This document shows positions 1-8,203 of a stretch of DNA of 64,000 nucleotides, in pieces. The position numbers and the translations under genes are program-made. Numbering within the stretch: the stretch's first letter is position 1; every line of letters begins with the position of its first letter. Under the pieces are notes generated by a model. It was not told where the DNA came from. It made no database searches and saw only the letters and a program-made list of their open reading frames with translations. Source of the DNA: Collinsella sp. BG-O-102 (GTDB lineage Bacteria > Actinomycetota > Coriobacteriia > Coriobacteriales > Coriobacteriaceae); assembly GCF_023656745.1 (NCBI RefSeq), contig NZ_JAMOKO010000011.1, forward strand, positions 1-64,000, read 5' to 3'.

Positions 1-318
1 CTCTACGGGGCAGGGGCTGACGGCCGTCCGGGGCGGTCGGCCAGCGACCACCGGTACGGCTCAATCGTATAGCCGTGCAACGGAAAAGAGCCGCCCTTTC
101 GGACGACTCAAACTGTAATGGGGTTAAAAAGACTGGGGGAGTACATGAGCTGGTGAGTGAGAACGTCGCTGAGCCAGTCGTTTGTTTCCAGACTGTGTAT
201 CTGCGCGTTGGAGAACCCGTCTCGCGCGCACGCCATGTTGTCAATGGGTTACAGTATGAACGGCGGTTATGTTTCCGCCAACGCACGAGAGGGTCGTCAA
301 CAAGGAGGATGCACGACG
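1..318. other. Leading non-coding stretch, nothing recognised
   Basis: No open frame here looks like a real gene. A GC-rich stem-loop (GGCCG-T-CC paired with GG-T-CGGCC) lies at about 22-42, so the left edge could be the end of a structured RNA or an upstream gene's 3' region, but I recognise no tRNA, rRNA, tmRNA, RNase P or riboswitch core. The last 20 bases carry the Shine-Dalgarno sequence of the following gene. Confidence 0.3.
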
Positions 319-1035
319 ATGCAGCGTGCCAAACAGATATCAGAGTCCATCGAGCTTGGCATTATCTTGGCGCTCGCCGGTGGCTTTATGGACGTCTATT
401 CGTACATTGGGCGCGATCATGTTTTCGCCAACGCGCAGACAGGCAACATCCTGCTCGTGGGCGTGAGCATCTCGGAGGGCAACTGGGCACTTGCGGGACG
501 CTATTTCTTCCCCGTGGTGTCGTTTGCCGTGGGCATTATGCTTGCCGACCTGGTACACGAACGGTTTGGCAGCGTGATTCACTGGCGCCAAGTGACGGTG
601 TTCTTTGAAGCCGTTATCTTGCTGGGCGTGAGCTTTATCCCCGGCGGCAATTTCAACCTGCTCGCCAACTGCCTCACCTCGTTTGCCTGCGGCATGCAAG
701 TTGAGAGCTTCCGCAAGATCCACGGTCACGGCATCGCTACGACCATGTGTATCGGCAACTTGCGCAACGCGCTGCAAAACGTGGACGATTACATCATCAC
801 CCACAGGCGCGGCTTTTTGGAAAACGGCCTGCTGTACTTTGGCGTGATCTTTACCTTTGTGTTTGGCGCCGTGTTGGGCAACTGGTGCATTGAGCGCATG
901 GGCCTGCACGCCATCGTCGTGGCGAGCTTGCTGCTGTTTGTCGCGTTTGCCATCATGTTCATCGACCGCGAGCGCGACTTGCGCTTACGCTGGAAGGTTG
1001 CGGCCGAGGCTTGGAAAGAGGGCTGCCGAAAGTAA
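319..1035 (+). CDS. YoaK/DUF1275 family integral membrane protein
   Basis: A 238-residue hydrophobic protein with about six membrane segments. The N-terminal part reads GIILALAGGFMDVYSYIG, then a stretch with HVFANAQTGN, which is the hallmark of the DUF1275 (YoaK) family: small inner-membrane proteins of unknown, possibly transport, function. The frame is open upstream to 157, but an AAGGAGG at 302-308 sits ten bases before the ATG at 319, so I start there. It is transcribed alone and followed by a perfect 12-bp hairpin with a T-run. Family assignment is firm; substrate is unknown. Confidence 0.8.
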   Translation: MQRAKQISESIELGIILALAGGFMDVYSYIGRDHVFANAQTGNILLVGVSISEGNWALAGRYFFPVVSFAVGIMLADLVHERFGSVIHWRQVTVFFEAVILLGVSFIPGGNFNLLANCLTSFACGMQVESFRKIHGHGIATTMCIGNLRNALQNVDDYIITHRRGFLENGLLYFGVIFTFVFGAVLGNWCIERMGLHAIVVASLLLFVAFAIMFIDRERDLRLRWKVAAEAWKEGCRK

Positions 1036-1040
1036 CCGAA

Positions 1041-1078
1041 TGCGGCAAAGGGGCTGTCCCTTTGCCGCAATATTTTTC
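1041..1078 (+). terminator. Rho-independent terminator after the DUF1275 gene
   Basis: Perfect 12-bp inverted repeat (TGCGGCAAAGGG at 1041-1052, its complement at 1058-1069) with a five-base loop and the T-rich tail ATATTTTTC. Confidence 0.75.
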
Positions 1079-1090
1079 ATCGTCTGTTGA

Positions 1091-1141
1091 AACGCTTTAA
1101 ATAGTTTGACGTTCTCACGCGTTTTTTGTTTCAAAAGCGTT
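1091..1141. promoter_or_regulatory. Inverted octamers upstream of fucO, candidate operator
   Basis: AACGCTTT at 1091-1098 is repeated in inverse as AAAGCGTT at 1134-1141, bracketing a TTGACG (1106-1111) that could be a -35 box. The left copy lies in TGAAACGCTTTAAA, which resembles a catabolite-responsive element but is one base too short for the CcpA consensus. Function is inference. Confidence 0.25.
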
Positions 1142-1200
1142 AGGATGGGACTCATAGCGTGGGGCGTAATGGATGCCCCGCACACGATGGGAGGCTATCA

Positions 1201-2367
1201 ATGGCTAATCGTTTCGTTCTCAATACCATCTCTTATCATGGTTCCGGCGCCATCAAGGAGATCCCCGGCGAGCTCCAGCGTCGCGGCTACAAGAAGATCT
1301 TCGTCTGCTCCGACCCCGATCTGGTCAAGTTTGGCGTTACCGCTAAGGTGACCGACGAGCTCGACGCCGCCGGCATCGCTTGGAGCCTCTACTCCGAGAT
1401 CAAGCCCAACCCCACGATTCAGAACGTCAAGGACGGCGTCGAGGCCTTCAAGGCCGCCGAGGCTGACGCTATCGTGACCATCGGTGGCGGCTCCTCCATG
1501 GACACCGCCAAGGCCATCGGCATCATCATCAACAACCCCGAGTTCGCCGATGTCCGCAGCCTCGAGGGCGTTGCTCCCACTAAGAACCACGCCGTGTTCA
1601 CCATCGCCGTGCCGACGACCGCCGGTACCGCTGCCGAGGTGACCATCAACTACGTCATCACCGACCCCGAGAAGGTCCGCAAGTTCGTGTGCGTCGACAC
1701 CAACGACGCCCCCGAGGTCGCCGTCGTCGACCCCGACATGATGGCTTCCATGCCCGCCGGCCTGACCGCCTCCACCGGCATGGACGCTCTGACCCACGCC
1801 ATCGAGGGCTATACCACCAAGGGCGCTTGGGAGCTCTCCGACATGTTCCACTTTGAGGCCATCAAGCTGATCAGCGAGAACCTACGCGACTCCGTTGCCG
1901 AGGCCAAGTCCGGCCAGCCCGGCTCCGGCCGCGAGGGCATGGCCCTTGGCCAGTATGTCGCCGGCATGGGCTTCTCCAACGTTGGCCTGGGCATCGACCA
2001 CGCAATGGCTCACACCCTGTCTGCTCACTACGACACCCCGCACGGCGTCGCTTGCGCCATGCTGCTGCCGATCGCCATGGAGTTCAACAAGCCGGTTTGC
2101 GCTGAGCGCCTGGCCAAGGTTGCCCTTGCCATGGGTGTTGACACCACGGGCATGAGCACCGACGAGGCTGCCGACGCCGCTATCGCCGCCGTCAAGCAGC
2201 TTTCCGCCGACGTGAATATCCCGCACGTCTGCGAGGCTATGAAGGCCGACGAGATCGAGGTTCTGGCCAAGGACGCCATGGCCGACGCCTGCTTCCCGGG
2301 TAACCCGCGCGAGGCAACGCTCGACGACGTCATCGAGCTCTTCAAGAAGATCTGCCCGGCTGCCTAG
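1201..2367 (+). CDS. fucO: Lactaldehyde reductase / iron-dependent alcohol dehydrogenase (FucO)
   Basis: A 388-residue iron-containing group III alcohol dehydrogenase that aligns almost without gaps to E. coli FucO, which reduces L-lactaldehyde to 1,2-propanediol with NADH during fucose or rhamnose fermentation. Visible signatures are the nucleotide-binding GGGSSMDT (95-102), PTTAGTAAEVTINYVIT (138-154), and the metal ligands D195, H199, H267 and H281 in the expected spacing. The frame extends to 1159, but the ATG at 1201 follows GGGAGG and gives the family length. It is a single-gene unit with a strong terminator. No fucose or rhamnose catabolic genes are adjacent, so the physiological substrate may be any short aldehyde. 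Confidence 0.93.
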   Translation: MANRFVLNTISYHGSGAIKEIPGELQRRGYKKIFVCSDPDLVKFGVTAKVTDELDAAGIAWSLYSEIKPNPTIQNVKDGVEAFKAAEADAIVTIGGGSSMDTAKAIGIIINNPEFADVRSLEGVAPTKNHAVFTIAVPTTAGTAAEVTINYVITDPEKVRKFVCVDTNDAPEVAVVDPDMMASMPAGLTASTGMDALTHAIEGYTTKGAWELSDMFHFEAIKLISENLRDSVAEAKSGQPGSGREGMALGQYVAGMGFSNVGLGIDHAMAHTLSAHYDTPHGVACAMLLPIAMEFNKPVCAERLAKVALAMGVDTTGMSTDEAADAAIAAVKQLSADVNIPHVCEAMKADEIEVLAKDAMADACFPGNPREATLDDVIELFKKICPAA

Positions 2368-2420
2368 CCCAGTTTGGTGGTCCTTCGCCCGTAGGTGTAT
2401 GGTCTTTTGACGTGCCGCTG

Positions 2421-2455
2421 GCCCCGCCGTGCTACGCACGGCGGGGCTTTTTGTG
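2421..2455 (+). terminator. Rho-independent terminator of fucO
   Basis: Perfect 12-bp stem (GCCCCGCCGTGC at 2421-2432, complement at 2436-2447) with a three-base loop and TTTTT. Confidence 0.85.
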
Positions 2456-2527
2456 CTGCGTCGATGCCCTGAGACGGACAAAACCAAGGCGTACTGCCCG
2501 CTGCGGATAGGTGGTGCACTTCCCAGC

Positions 2528-2761
2528 GTGCATTTTTGGGAGTATTCAGCAAGCTCTTAAAAATGCATAACGTTTTGAATGGCCCGTAGTGGCCCGCAGG
2601 CGCCCATCGACAGCCATTGTGGGCGGGCTATCGATGAGTGGAGGGGGTTGTTACTGAGTTTTTGCTTTGCGACGACCTGCAACACTGCTGTAACCACGTC
2701 GTTTTGTCGTTCGTGATGGGGCCGTTGGGGCCCACGGTGCTGAATACTCCGTTTTTTGCAC
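2528..2761. repeat. MITE-like element with terminal inverted repeats, copy 1
   Basis: The 600-bp gap between fucO and the M42 peptidase gene holds a 234-bp unit bounded by 24-bp imperfect inverted repeats. The conserved inner half is GGAGTATTCAGCA at 2539-2551 and its complement at 2738-2750; the outer end is GTGCA, with the right end reading GTGCAAAAAACG outward-in. The element at 40656-40883 has nearly the same length and also begins (T)GTGCAAAAAACG. No credible gene lies inside. I read both as non-autonomous mobile elements or very large hairpins; target-site duplication was not visible. Confidence 0.5.
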
Positions 2762-2971
2762 GGCCCAAGGTGGGGTACCCTGAGACGAAGCAAAAAGACT
2801 CCTCATTTCTATGCAGATACCGATAGGATTTATGCAAGATTGGGATTGTAAGCCGTGCGCGTGCGCAAAATCGGCGCGAGGACGTCTGGAGGTGGCTCGG
2901 CTCCCAGAGCCTTGCGCGTGCAGAACGGTTAAAATCGGGACTCGGTCTTAGTTTTGCTTGGAAGGATGCAC

Positions 2972-4015
2972 ATGGCTTCTGTAATCGATGCTTCTCTAGA
3001 GGAGACGCTCTCCTATATCGCGGGACAGCTTAAGACACTGACTTCTATTGCTTCGCCGACGGGCTATACCCGTGCGGCGACTGATTATCTGATGGAGACC
3101 CTGCGCGATATGGGGTTTGGGCCTGAGCGTTCCAATAAGGGTAACGTGCTCGTTGAGCTTGGTGGCGAGGGTGAGCCGCTCGTACTGGCGAGCCATGTCG
3201 ATACCCTGGGCGCCATGGTGCGTTCCATTAAGGACAATGGTCGCCTGCGCCCCACGACGCTCGGCGGGCATCAGTGGTCTACGGCCGATGGCGAGAACTG
3301 CACCGTCTACACGCGCGACGGCAATGTCTACACGGGCGTGGTCCTCAATACCGAGCCTTCGGCGCATGTGGCCGACGAGCCGGTCAAGACCATCGAGAAG
3401 AACATGGAAATCCTGCTCGATGAGAATGTCGACAGCAAGGACGATGTGCTTGAGCTGGGCATTCAGACCGGCGACATCATCGCTATGGATCCGCGTACCA
3501 CGGTGACGGAGAGCGGCTACATCAAGAGCCGCTTCCTGGATGACAAGCTGTCGGCGTCGATTCTGCTGGGTCTGGCCCGCGCTGTTGCTGACGGCGAGGT
3601 GTCGCTTTCGCGCAAGGTGTCGCTGCTCTTTACCGTGTACGAGGAGGTCGGCCACGGCGGTGCTTTCGTGCCGGCCGACACGCGCGAGATGATCAGCGTT
3701 GACATGGGCTGCGTGGGCGACGACCTGGGCTGCACCGAGCGCATGGTGTCGATTTGCGCCAAGGATTCGGGCGGTCCGTACAACTACGACCTGGTAACCA
3801 CGCTGTCCAACATCGCGCGCGAGCTGGAGCTCGATTACGCCATCGATGTGTATCCGCACTACGGCTCGGACGTTGAGGCCACGCTCTCGGCCGGCTACGA
3901 CATCCGTCACGGCCTGATCGGCCCCGGCGTGTACGCGAGCCACAACTACGAGCGCAGCCACATCGACGGCGTGCGCAATACCTACGAGCTGGTCCGCGCC
4001 TACGTACAACGCTAG
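2972..4015 (+). CDS. M42 family metallo-aminopeptidase
   Basis: A 347-residue peptidase of clan MH, family M42 (glutamyl/deblocking aminopeptidases, tetrahedral cytosolic complexes that trim peptides). Metal and catalytic residues are visible in order: H75 and D77 in SHVDTLG, the bridging Asp of LDDKLSA (190-194), E224-E225 in YEEVGHGG, D244 in SVDMGC, and a C-terminal histidine in ASHNYERSH. The start at 2972 is preceded by GGAAGGA at 2960-2966; the ATG at 2966 overlaps that site and is unlikely. The gene is monocistronic and convergent with mnmA. Confidence 0.88.
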   Translation: MASVIDASLEETLSYIAGQLKTLTSIASPTGYTRAATDYLMETLRDMGFGPERSNKGNVLVELGGEGEPLVLASHVDTLGAMVRSIKDNGRLRPTTLGGHQWSTADGENCTVYTRDGNVYTGVVLNTEPSAHVADEPVKTIEKNMEILLDENVDSKDDVLELGIQTGDIIAMDPRTTVTESGYIKSRFLDDKLSASILLGLARAVADGEVSLSRKVSLLFTVYEEVGHGGAFVPADTREMISVDMGCVGDDLGCTERMVSICAKDSGGPYNYDLVTTLSNIARELELDYAIDVYPHYGSDVEATLSAGYDIRHGLIGPGVYASHNYERSHIDGVRNTYELVRAYVQR

Positions 4016-4023
4016 CGATGCAG

Positions 4024-4059
4024 CGGCCTCGGCTGATACGGCAGTACCGACCGAGGCCG
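4024..4059 (+). terminator. Hairpin after the M42 peptidase gene
   Basis: CGGCCTCGG at 4024-4032 pairs with 4051-4059 and is followed by the pyrimidine tail TCCTCTCT. Weak as a terminator because the tail has few T residues and the loop is long. Confidence 0.4.
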
Positions 4060-4070
4060 TCCTCTCTAAG

Positions 4071-4133
4071 TTGCGGTGAAATAGGGACTGTTTGGCGGTT
4101 TTAAACGCTTAAACAGTCCCTATTTCACCGCAA
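4071..4133. repeat. Long intergenic palindrome, TTGCGGTG family
   Basis: Perfect 23-bp inverted arms at 4071-4093 and 4111-4133 separated by 17 bases, sitting between the convergent M42 and mnmA genes. The outer end reads TTGCGGTGAAATAGGGACTG. The same TTGCGGTG start recurs in the palindrome at 63917 and, with one change in one arm, at 15201. Could serve as a bidirectional terminator or be a dispersed repeat. Confidence 0.75.
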
Positions 4134-4151
4134 TTTATGAAGGGGATGGGG

Positions 4152-5252
4152 CTACTTAAGTGCGCCGGTCACCGTGCCGCCGCCCAGGACGACGTCGCCG
4201 CGGTAGACGACGACGGCCTGGCCGGGGGCGATGGCTCGTTGCGGCTCGTCAAAAGTTAGCAGCATTTGCCCGTCTTCGTCACGCGTAAGGGTCGCTGCCT
4301 GGTCTTTCTGACGGTAGCGGTACTTGGCACCTACGCGAATGCCGCCGGCATCCAGCTCGGCCTCCATGCGTGCGTCCGGCGCGCTCCAGATCCACTCATC
4401 GGCCGTGAGGGCAGCGGCGGTCAGGTCCTCGGCCTCGCCCAGATGCACGGTGTTGTTAGCGGCGTCGACGCCCGTCACATACACGGGATGCGCCATCGCG
4501 ACGCCCAGGCCCTTGCGCTGGCCGATGGTATAGCGCAGCGCGCCGTTGTGGCGCCCGACCACGCTGCCATCGCGCCATACGATGTCGCCCGGTGCAGCGG
4601 GATGTCCGCAGCGGCGCTCGATATAGCCCGCGTAGTCACCGTCTGGAATAAAGCAGATATCCTCGCTTTCGGCCTTCTTGGCGTTGGCAAAGCCCTGCTC
4701 GGCGGCAATCCGGCGCACGTCGCGCTCTTTGTCCAAGCCTGCCAGCGGAAAGATTGTGCGTGCCAGGCGCTCTTGCGTGAGCGAATACAAAAAGTAACTC
4801 TGGTCCTTTTTAGGGTCCTCGCCGCGGTGCAGCCGCCAGGTGCCGTCGGATGCCTGACTCGTTTTGGCGTAGTGACCTGTGGCGACGTAGTCGCAGCCCA
4901 TGTCCAGCGCCGCATCGAGCAGCGCGCCAAACTTAATGTGGCGGTTGCAGATGATGCACGGGTTGGGCGTCAAACCCTCCTGATAGGCAGTCACAAATCG
5001 CTCGATAACATTGCGGTCGAAGGTCTGCTGCAGGTCGAGCACATGGTGGGGTATCCCCAGGCGCTCGGCGACGGCCTTTGCATCGGCGATGTCGCGGTCG
5101 ACTTTGCTCATACCCGTTGCAGGATCGGGCGCGGGGCAGGTGAGGCGCATGGTGGCACCGACGCATTCGTAGCCCTGGCGCTTGAGCAGATACGCGGTCA
5201 CGCTGGAATCGACGCCGCCACTCATGGCGACGAGCACGCGCTTGTTGTGCAT
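4152..5252 (-). CDS. mnmA: tRNA-specific 2-thiouridylase MnmA
   Basis: A 366-residue enzyme that thiolates U34 of tRNA Lys, Glu and Gln. The N-terminal ATP pyrophosphatase loop SGGVDSS occupies residues 11-17. The catalytic cysteines are C99 (NPCIIC, with C102) and C200 in SEDICFIPDGDY. The C-terminal third has the PUA-like and beta-barrel sequence ending in GDVVLGGGTV. The ATG at 5252 has AAGGAG upstream. It lies downstream of cysK on the same strand, 180 bp away, with a terminator between, so it may be separately transcribed. Sulfur would come from a cysteine desulfurase that is not in this window. Confidence 0.95.
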   Translation of the reverse strand: MHNKRVLVAMSGGVDSSVTAYLLKRQGYECVGATMRLTCPAPDPATGMSKVDRDIADAKAVAERLGIPHHVLDLQQTFDRNVIERFVTAYQEGLTPNPCIICNRHIKFGALLDAALDMGCDYVATGHYAKTSQASDGTWRLHRGEDPKKDQSYFLYSLTQERLARTIFPLAGLDKERDVRRIAAEQGFANAKKAESEDICFIPDGDYAGYIERRCGHPAAPGDIVWRDGSVVGRHNGALRYTIGQRKGLGVAMAHPVYVTGVDAANNTVHLGEAEDLTAAALTADEWIWSAPDARMEAELDAGGIRVGAKYRYRQKDQAATLTRDEDGQMLLTFDEPQRAIAPGQAVVVYRGDVVLGGGTVTGALK

Positions 5253-5281
5253 GGGGAGGTTCTCCTTGGTGGCATGTGGCC

Positions 5282-5320
5282 AAAAAAGAAAAGCGGCGCG
5301 GGAGGCTGGTTCCGCGCCGC
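5282..5320 (-). terminator. Terminator between cysK and mnmA
   Basis: On the minus strand, GCGGCGCGG pairs with CCGCGCCGC (plus-strand arms 5293-5301 and 5312-5320) and is followed by TTTTCTTTTTT. It ends the cysK transcript just before mnmA; partial read-through or attenuation is possible. Confidence 0.75.
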
Positions 5321-5432
5321 AGACATTGTAGCAAGTTCGGACGTCTCGTGGGACACCCTGATTGGATGGGCTCAGGCTGCCGGGAGAGAGGAGACCGGCT
5401 CGTCCCTGGGCTCAACCTATGGGCGACAGACC

Positions 5433-6371
5433 TTAGTCCTGGAACAGTGCCGTGGACAGGTAGCGCTCACCGGTATCGGCGAGCAGCGCCACGATGGTCT
5501 TGCCCTCGTTCTCGGGGCGCTTGGCCAGCTGCAGTGCGGCCCACACGGCGGCGCCGGACGAAATGCCCACGAGCACGCCCTCCTTGTGGCCCACGGCGCG
5601 GCCGGTGGCAAAGGCGTCGTCGTTCTCGACGGGGATGATCTCGTCGTAGACCTGGGTGTCGAGGACGTCGGGCACAAAGCCGGCGCCGATACCCTGGATC
5701 TTGTGCGGGCCGGCCTGGCCCTTGGAGAGCACTGGGGAAGTGGCGGGCTCGACGGCGACAACCTGAATCTCGGGGTTCTGCTCCTTGAGGAACTCGCCCA
5801 CGCCGGTCACGGTGCCGCCGGTGCCAACGCCGGCGACGAAGATGTCGACCTTGCCGTCGGTGTCATCCCAGATCTCGGGGCCGGTCGTGGCCTTGTGGAT
5901 GGCGGGGTTGGCGGGGTTTACAAACTGGCCGGCGATAATGCTGTTGGGTGTCTCCTTCTGCAGTTCCTCGGCCTTGGCGATGGCGCCCTTCATGCCCTTG
6001 GAGCCGTCGGTGAGCACGAGCTGTGCGCCGTATGCCTGCATAAGTTTGCGGCGCTCGACGGACATGGTCTCGGGCATGGTGATGATCACCTTGTAGCCGC
6101 GAGCCGCCGCCACCGAGGCGATGCCGACGCCGGTGTTGCCACTCGTGGGCTCGATGATGGTGTAGTCGCCGCCGCGCACGAGCTTGCCGGCCTTCTCGGC
6201 CTCGTCGATCATGTTCTTGGCGACGCGGTCTTTGACGGACCCGGCGGGGTTGAAGTATTCCAGCTTGACGAGCACGCGGGCCTTGAGGTCTTCATCGGCC
6301 TCAAAGTGAGTGAACTCCAGAAGCGGAGTGTGGCCGATAAGCTGATCGATGGACGTGTAAACATTGCTCAT
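5433..6371 (-). CDS. cysK: Cysteine synthase A (O-acetylserine sulfhydrylase)
   Basis: A 312-residue fold-type II PLP enzyme that makes cysteine from O-acetylserine and sulfide. K47 in NPAGSVKDR is the Schiff-base lysine; TSGNTG (76-81) is the substrate loop; [10 protein letters not shown] binds the phosphate. Length is typical. The ATG at 6371 has GGAGG seven bases upstream. It is transcribed divergently from an Rrf2 regulator gene across a 252-bp gap that contains an AACC-N5-GGTT dyad, which suggests CymR-like or IscR-like control of cysteine synthesis. Confidence 0.95.
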   Translation of the reverse strand: MSNVYTSIDQLIGHTPLLEFTHFEADEDLKARVLVKLEYFNPAGSVKDRVAKNMIDEAEKAGKLVRGGDYTIIEPTSGNTGVGIASVAAARGYKVIITMPETMSVERRKLMQAYGAQLVLTDGSKGMKGAIAKAEELQKETPNSIIAGQFVNPANPAIHKATTGPEIWDDTDGKVDIFVAGVGTGGTVTGVGEFLKEQNPEIQVVAVEPATSPVLSKGQAGPHKIQGIGAGFVPDVLDTQVYDEIIPVENDDAFATGRAVGHKEGVLVGISSGAAVWAALQLAKRPENEGKTIVALLADTGERYLSTALFQD

Positions 6372-6443
6372 GGTGAACCTCCAAAGTGTTCAAATGACTG
6401 GATACCGTGTGGTTTTACGGTGTGTGTAACAGCGAAACCCACA

Positions 6444-6456
6444 AACCTTATAGGTT
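6444..6456. promoter_or_regulatory. AACC-N5-GGTT dyad upstream of cysK, candidate Rrf2 operator
   Basis: The 13-bp near-palindrome AACCTTATAGGTT lies 73 bp upstream of the cysK start in the AT-rich region shared with the divergent Rrf2 gene. Rrf2 regulators commonly bind such dyads and control neighbouring sulfur genes. No second copy was found, so the assignment is inference. Confidence 0.35.
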
Positions 6457-6559
6457 GTTCGTTTGCTGTTGGCAAGCATAGTAGGCACTAAAGCCTAGTA
6501 ACGCAATAGGAAATAGAAGATTATTACGAGTCGATTAACCAGCTTGACGGGAATAGGTA

Positions 6560-6587
6560 TTTTCAAAACCAATTTTTCGGCTAGAAT
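6560..6587 (+). promoter_or_regulatory. Candidate promoter of the Rrf2 gene
   Basis: TTTTCA (6560-6565) and TAGAAT (6582-6587) are separated by 16 bases and lie 37 bp before the start codon, in an unusually AT-rich stretch. Each hexamer matches consensus at four or five positions. Confidence 0.35.
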
Positions 6588-6623
6588 TTCTACGAATTAA
6601 AAGACCGAAAGGCAGCAATATAT

Positions 6624-7052
6624 ATGTTGGTTTCCACAAAGGGCAGATATGCCCTGCGCGTTATGGTTGACCTGGCCGAGCACCAGGCGGCAGGCCGCAT
6701 TCCCCTCAAAGAGATCGCGGCGCGTCAGGGGATTTCTGAGAAATATCTGGAGAACATTTTGGCTACGCTCGTCCGCGCCAATATGCTCTCGGGCATGCGC
6801 GGCAAGGGCGGCGGCTACGTGCTCACGCGTCCGCCCGAGCAGTACACGGTGGGCGAGATCTTGCGCCTGACCGAAGGCAGCCTGGCACCGGTCGCATGCC
6901 TGGACGGCGACTGCAAGGGCTGCTCGCGTTCGGACGAGTGTCCTACACTCGGCGTGTGGAAGAACCTGGACAAGCTCATCAACGACTACCTCGATGGCGT
7001 GACGCTCGATGCGCTCGTCGCCCCCAACGAGGGTTACGACTACGTCATCTAG
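6624..7052 (+). CDS. Rrf2 family transcriptional regulator (IscR/CymR-like)
   Basis: A 142-residue Rrf2 regulator. The N-terminal winged helix begins MLVSTKGRYALRVMVDLAEH, with the recognition region RQGISEKYLENILATL (35-50) and the wing GGGYVLTRP. Cysteines C92, C97, C100 and C106 lie where IscR carries its Fe-S ligands, but the spacing (x4, x2, x5) differs from E. coli IscR, so it may hold a cluster or respond to thiols. It is divergent from cysK and close to mnmA, so cysteine, Fe-S or tRNA-thiolation control is likely. A hairpin terminator follows, so it is monocistronic. Confidence 0.88.
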   Translation: MLVSTKGRYALRVMVDLAEHQAAGRIPLKEIAARQGISEKYLENILATLVRANMLSGMRGKGGGYVLTRPPEQYTVGEILRLTEGSLAPVACLDGDCKGCSRSDECPTLGVWKNLDKLINDYLDGVTLDALVAPNEGYDYVI

Positions 7053-7123
7053 CCCCACCTGCCATTTGGGGACGGGGCAGAAATGGTAGATTTTCTTGCC
7101 CTCTGAGGCTTGACAAATGACAT

Positions 7124-7157
7124 GGCCGCCCATCGTTGCGATGGACGGCCTTCGTTT
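7124..7157 (+). terminator. Terminator of the Rrf2 gene
   Basis: GGCCG-C-CCATCG (7124-7135) pairs with CGATGG-A-CGGCC (7139-7150), loop TTG, followed by TTCGTTTT. Confidence 0.65.
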
Positions 7158-7189
7158 TGGCGTGTTGTGGCGGTCCGTATCTGGTCGCT

Positions 7190-7555
7190 TTAGTTCCTGG
7201 CGATGCTGTCGAGAATGCTGCGCATGATGGATACCAGGATGCTGCCCATAAAGGCCGATCCAAAGCCGGCAATGGAGATACCCGCTCCCAGCAGATTGAC
7301 CGACAGGTAGCTGGCCAGCTCGAGCATAAAACTATTGACTACGAGCTGAAAAATACCAAGCGTGATAATAGTGAGCGGCAGTGAGATGACCGTCAGGAAT
7401 GGTTTGACGAGCGAGTCGACGATGTTGAGGAACAGTCCCACGAAGGCAGAGCAGACCCAGGCATCGGCCATGCCGAAGGGCTGAATGCCGGGGACGAGAA
7501 ACGTTGCAATCGCGATGGCGATTGAGGTCAAAAGCCAGTTGAGCAAAAAGCGCAT
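7190..7555 (-). CDS. Phage-holin-IV-like small membrane protein (YvlD-type)
   Basis: A 121-residue protein with four hydrophobic segments, beginning MRFLLNWLLTSIAIAIATFL, with the motif LGLFLNIV-like GLFLNIVDSLVKPFLTVISLPLTIITLG typical of the mycobacterial four-TM holin superfamily (PF04020). In most bacteria these are chromosomal membrane proteins of unknown role, not phage lysis genes, and no other phage gene is nearby. The frame is open to 7588, but the ATG at 7555 has AAAGGA upstream and begins the first membrane helix. Function is not known. Confidence 0.75.
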   Translation of the reverse strand: MRFLLNWLLTSIAIAIATFLVPGIQPFGMADAWVCSAFVGLFLNIVDSLVKPFLTVISLPLTIITLGIFQLVVNSFMLELASYLSVNLLGAGISIAGFGSAFMGSILVSIMRSILDSIARN

Positions 7556-7878
7556 GGTGGAGATCCTTTCTTGCGCAAGACGTGGCAAAGAGGCGTGAGA
7601 GGCGCATGCCTTTGCAACTCGGATAGATGCGCGGGCACGGTCCTGTTTGGGCGCCCATTGTCTCAGATATTCGTGGAGCTTGCGTGCGCATTCGGTTTCA
7701 AACCGGCGTTCGTCCTAAAAAACGCGCCGCTGGCAGAGAGTCTTGTCGCTTTAGTTTGGTGGTGTGCTACACTGCTACGGGCAAAAGCCACAGGCGTTGC
7801 CCTATTGCATAGAACGGGCGAGCGATGCCCGATGTCAGTATCAACTTCGATGCCTTTTGGCGGGTTTGGCGGTGATCG
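7556..7878. other. Gap between divergent genes, weak promoter only
   Basis: No gene is visible. TTGTCG (7743-7748) and TACACT (7768-7773) are separated by 19 bases and could drive the YerC-like gene, although the spacing is long. Nothing else was recognised. Confidence 0.3.
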
Positions 7879-8178
7879 ATGAATATCGAGAACATGTTTG
7901 ACAAGCCTGATGTCAAGCAGCTGGTCCACGCATTTAGCCTTTTGGACGACGAGAAAGATATCCAAGCGTTTTTGACCGATATCTGCACGCCGCGCGAGAT
8001 TTGCGATCTATCGCAGCGTCTGCAGGTCGCGCGTTACCTGGACGAGGGCGAGCCCTATGTCGAGGTTCAGGCGCGTACCGGCGCTTCGTCCACCACGGTG
8101 AGCCGTGTGTCCAAGGCGCTCAACGGCGAGTACGGTGGCTACCGCAAGATCCTCATTAAGCTGGAGGATGGCGAGTAA
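7879..8178 (+). CDS. YerC/YecD-type TrpR-related DNA-binding protein
   Basis: A 99-residue all-helical protein of the TrpR/YerC/YecD family. The helix-turn-helix reads LSQRLQVARYLDEGEPYVEVQARTGASSTTVSRVSKAL, with the GASSTTVSRV recognition helix characteristic of the family. These proteins resemble the Trp repressor fold but most have no known ligand. The ATG at 7879 is preceded by GGTGATC. It is followed at once by a terminator and a 31-bp palindrome, so it is monocistronic. DNA binding is well supported; targets are unknown. Confidence 0.85.
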   Translation: MNIENMFDKPDVKQLVHAFSLLDDEKDIQAFLTDICTPREICDLSQRLQVARYLDEGEPYVEVQARTGASSTTVSRVSKALNGEYGGYRKILIKLEDGE

Positions 8179-8203
8179 GCCGCGCCAAAAAACCGATTTG
8201 TAC

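Noticed and set aside
2638-2826. Short frames inside the 600-bp gap after fucO
   Set aside because: They lie in or across the MITE-like element, have no ribosome-binding site and encode low-information sequence.
5321-5432. Possible T-box or other leader RNA ahead of mnmA
   Set aside because: The AGGGTG-like stretch does not match the T-box AGGGTGGNACCGCG core, and the strong hairpin is explained as the cysK terminator.
4266-6491. A 741-residue open frame on the plus strand opposite mnmA and cysK
   Set aside because: It is antisense to two genes with complete catalytic motifs; high-GC sequence yields long empty frames on the opposite strand. The translation is low-complexity and matches no family.
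7190-7555. Evidence for a prophage
   Set aside because: The holin-like protein belongs to a chromosomal membrane family; no integrase, terminase, capsid or lysin gene is in the window.
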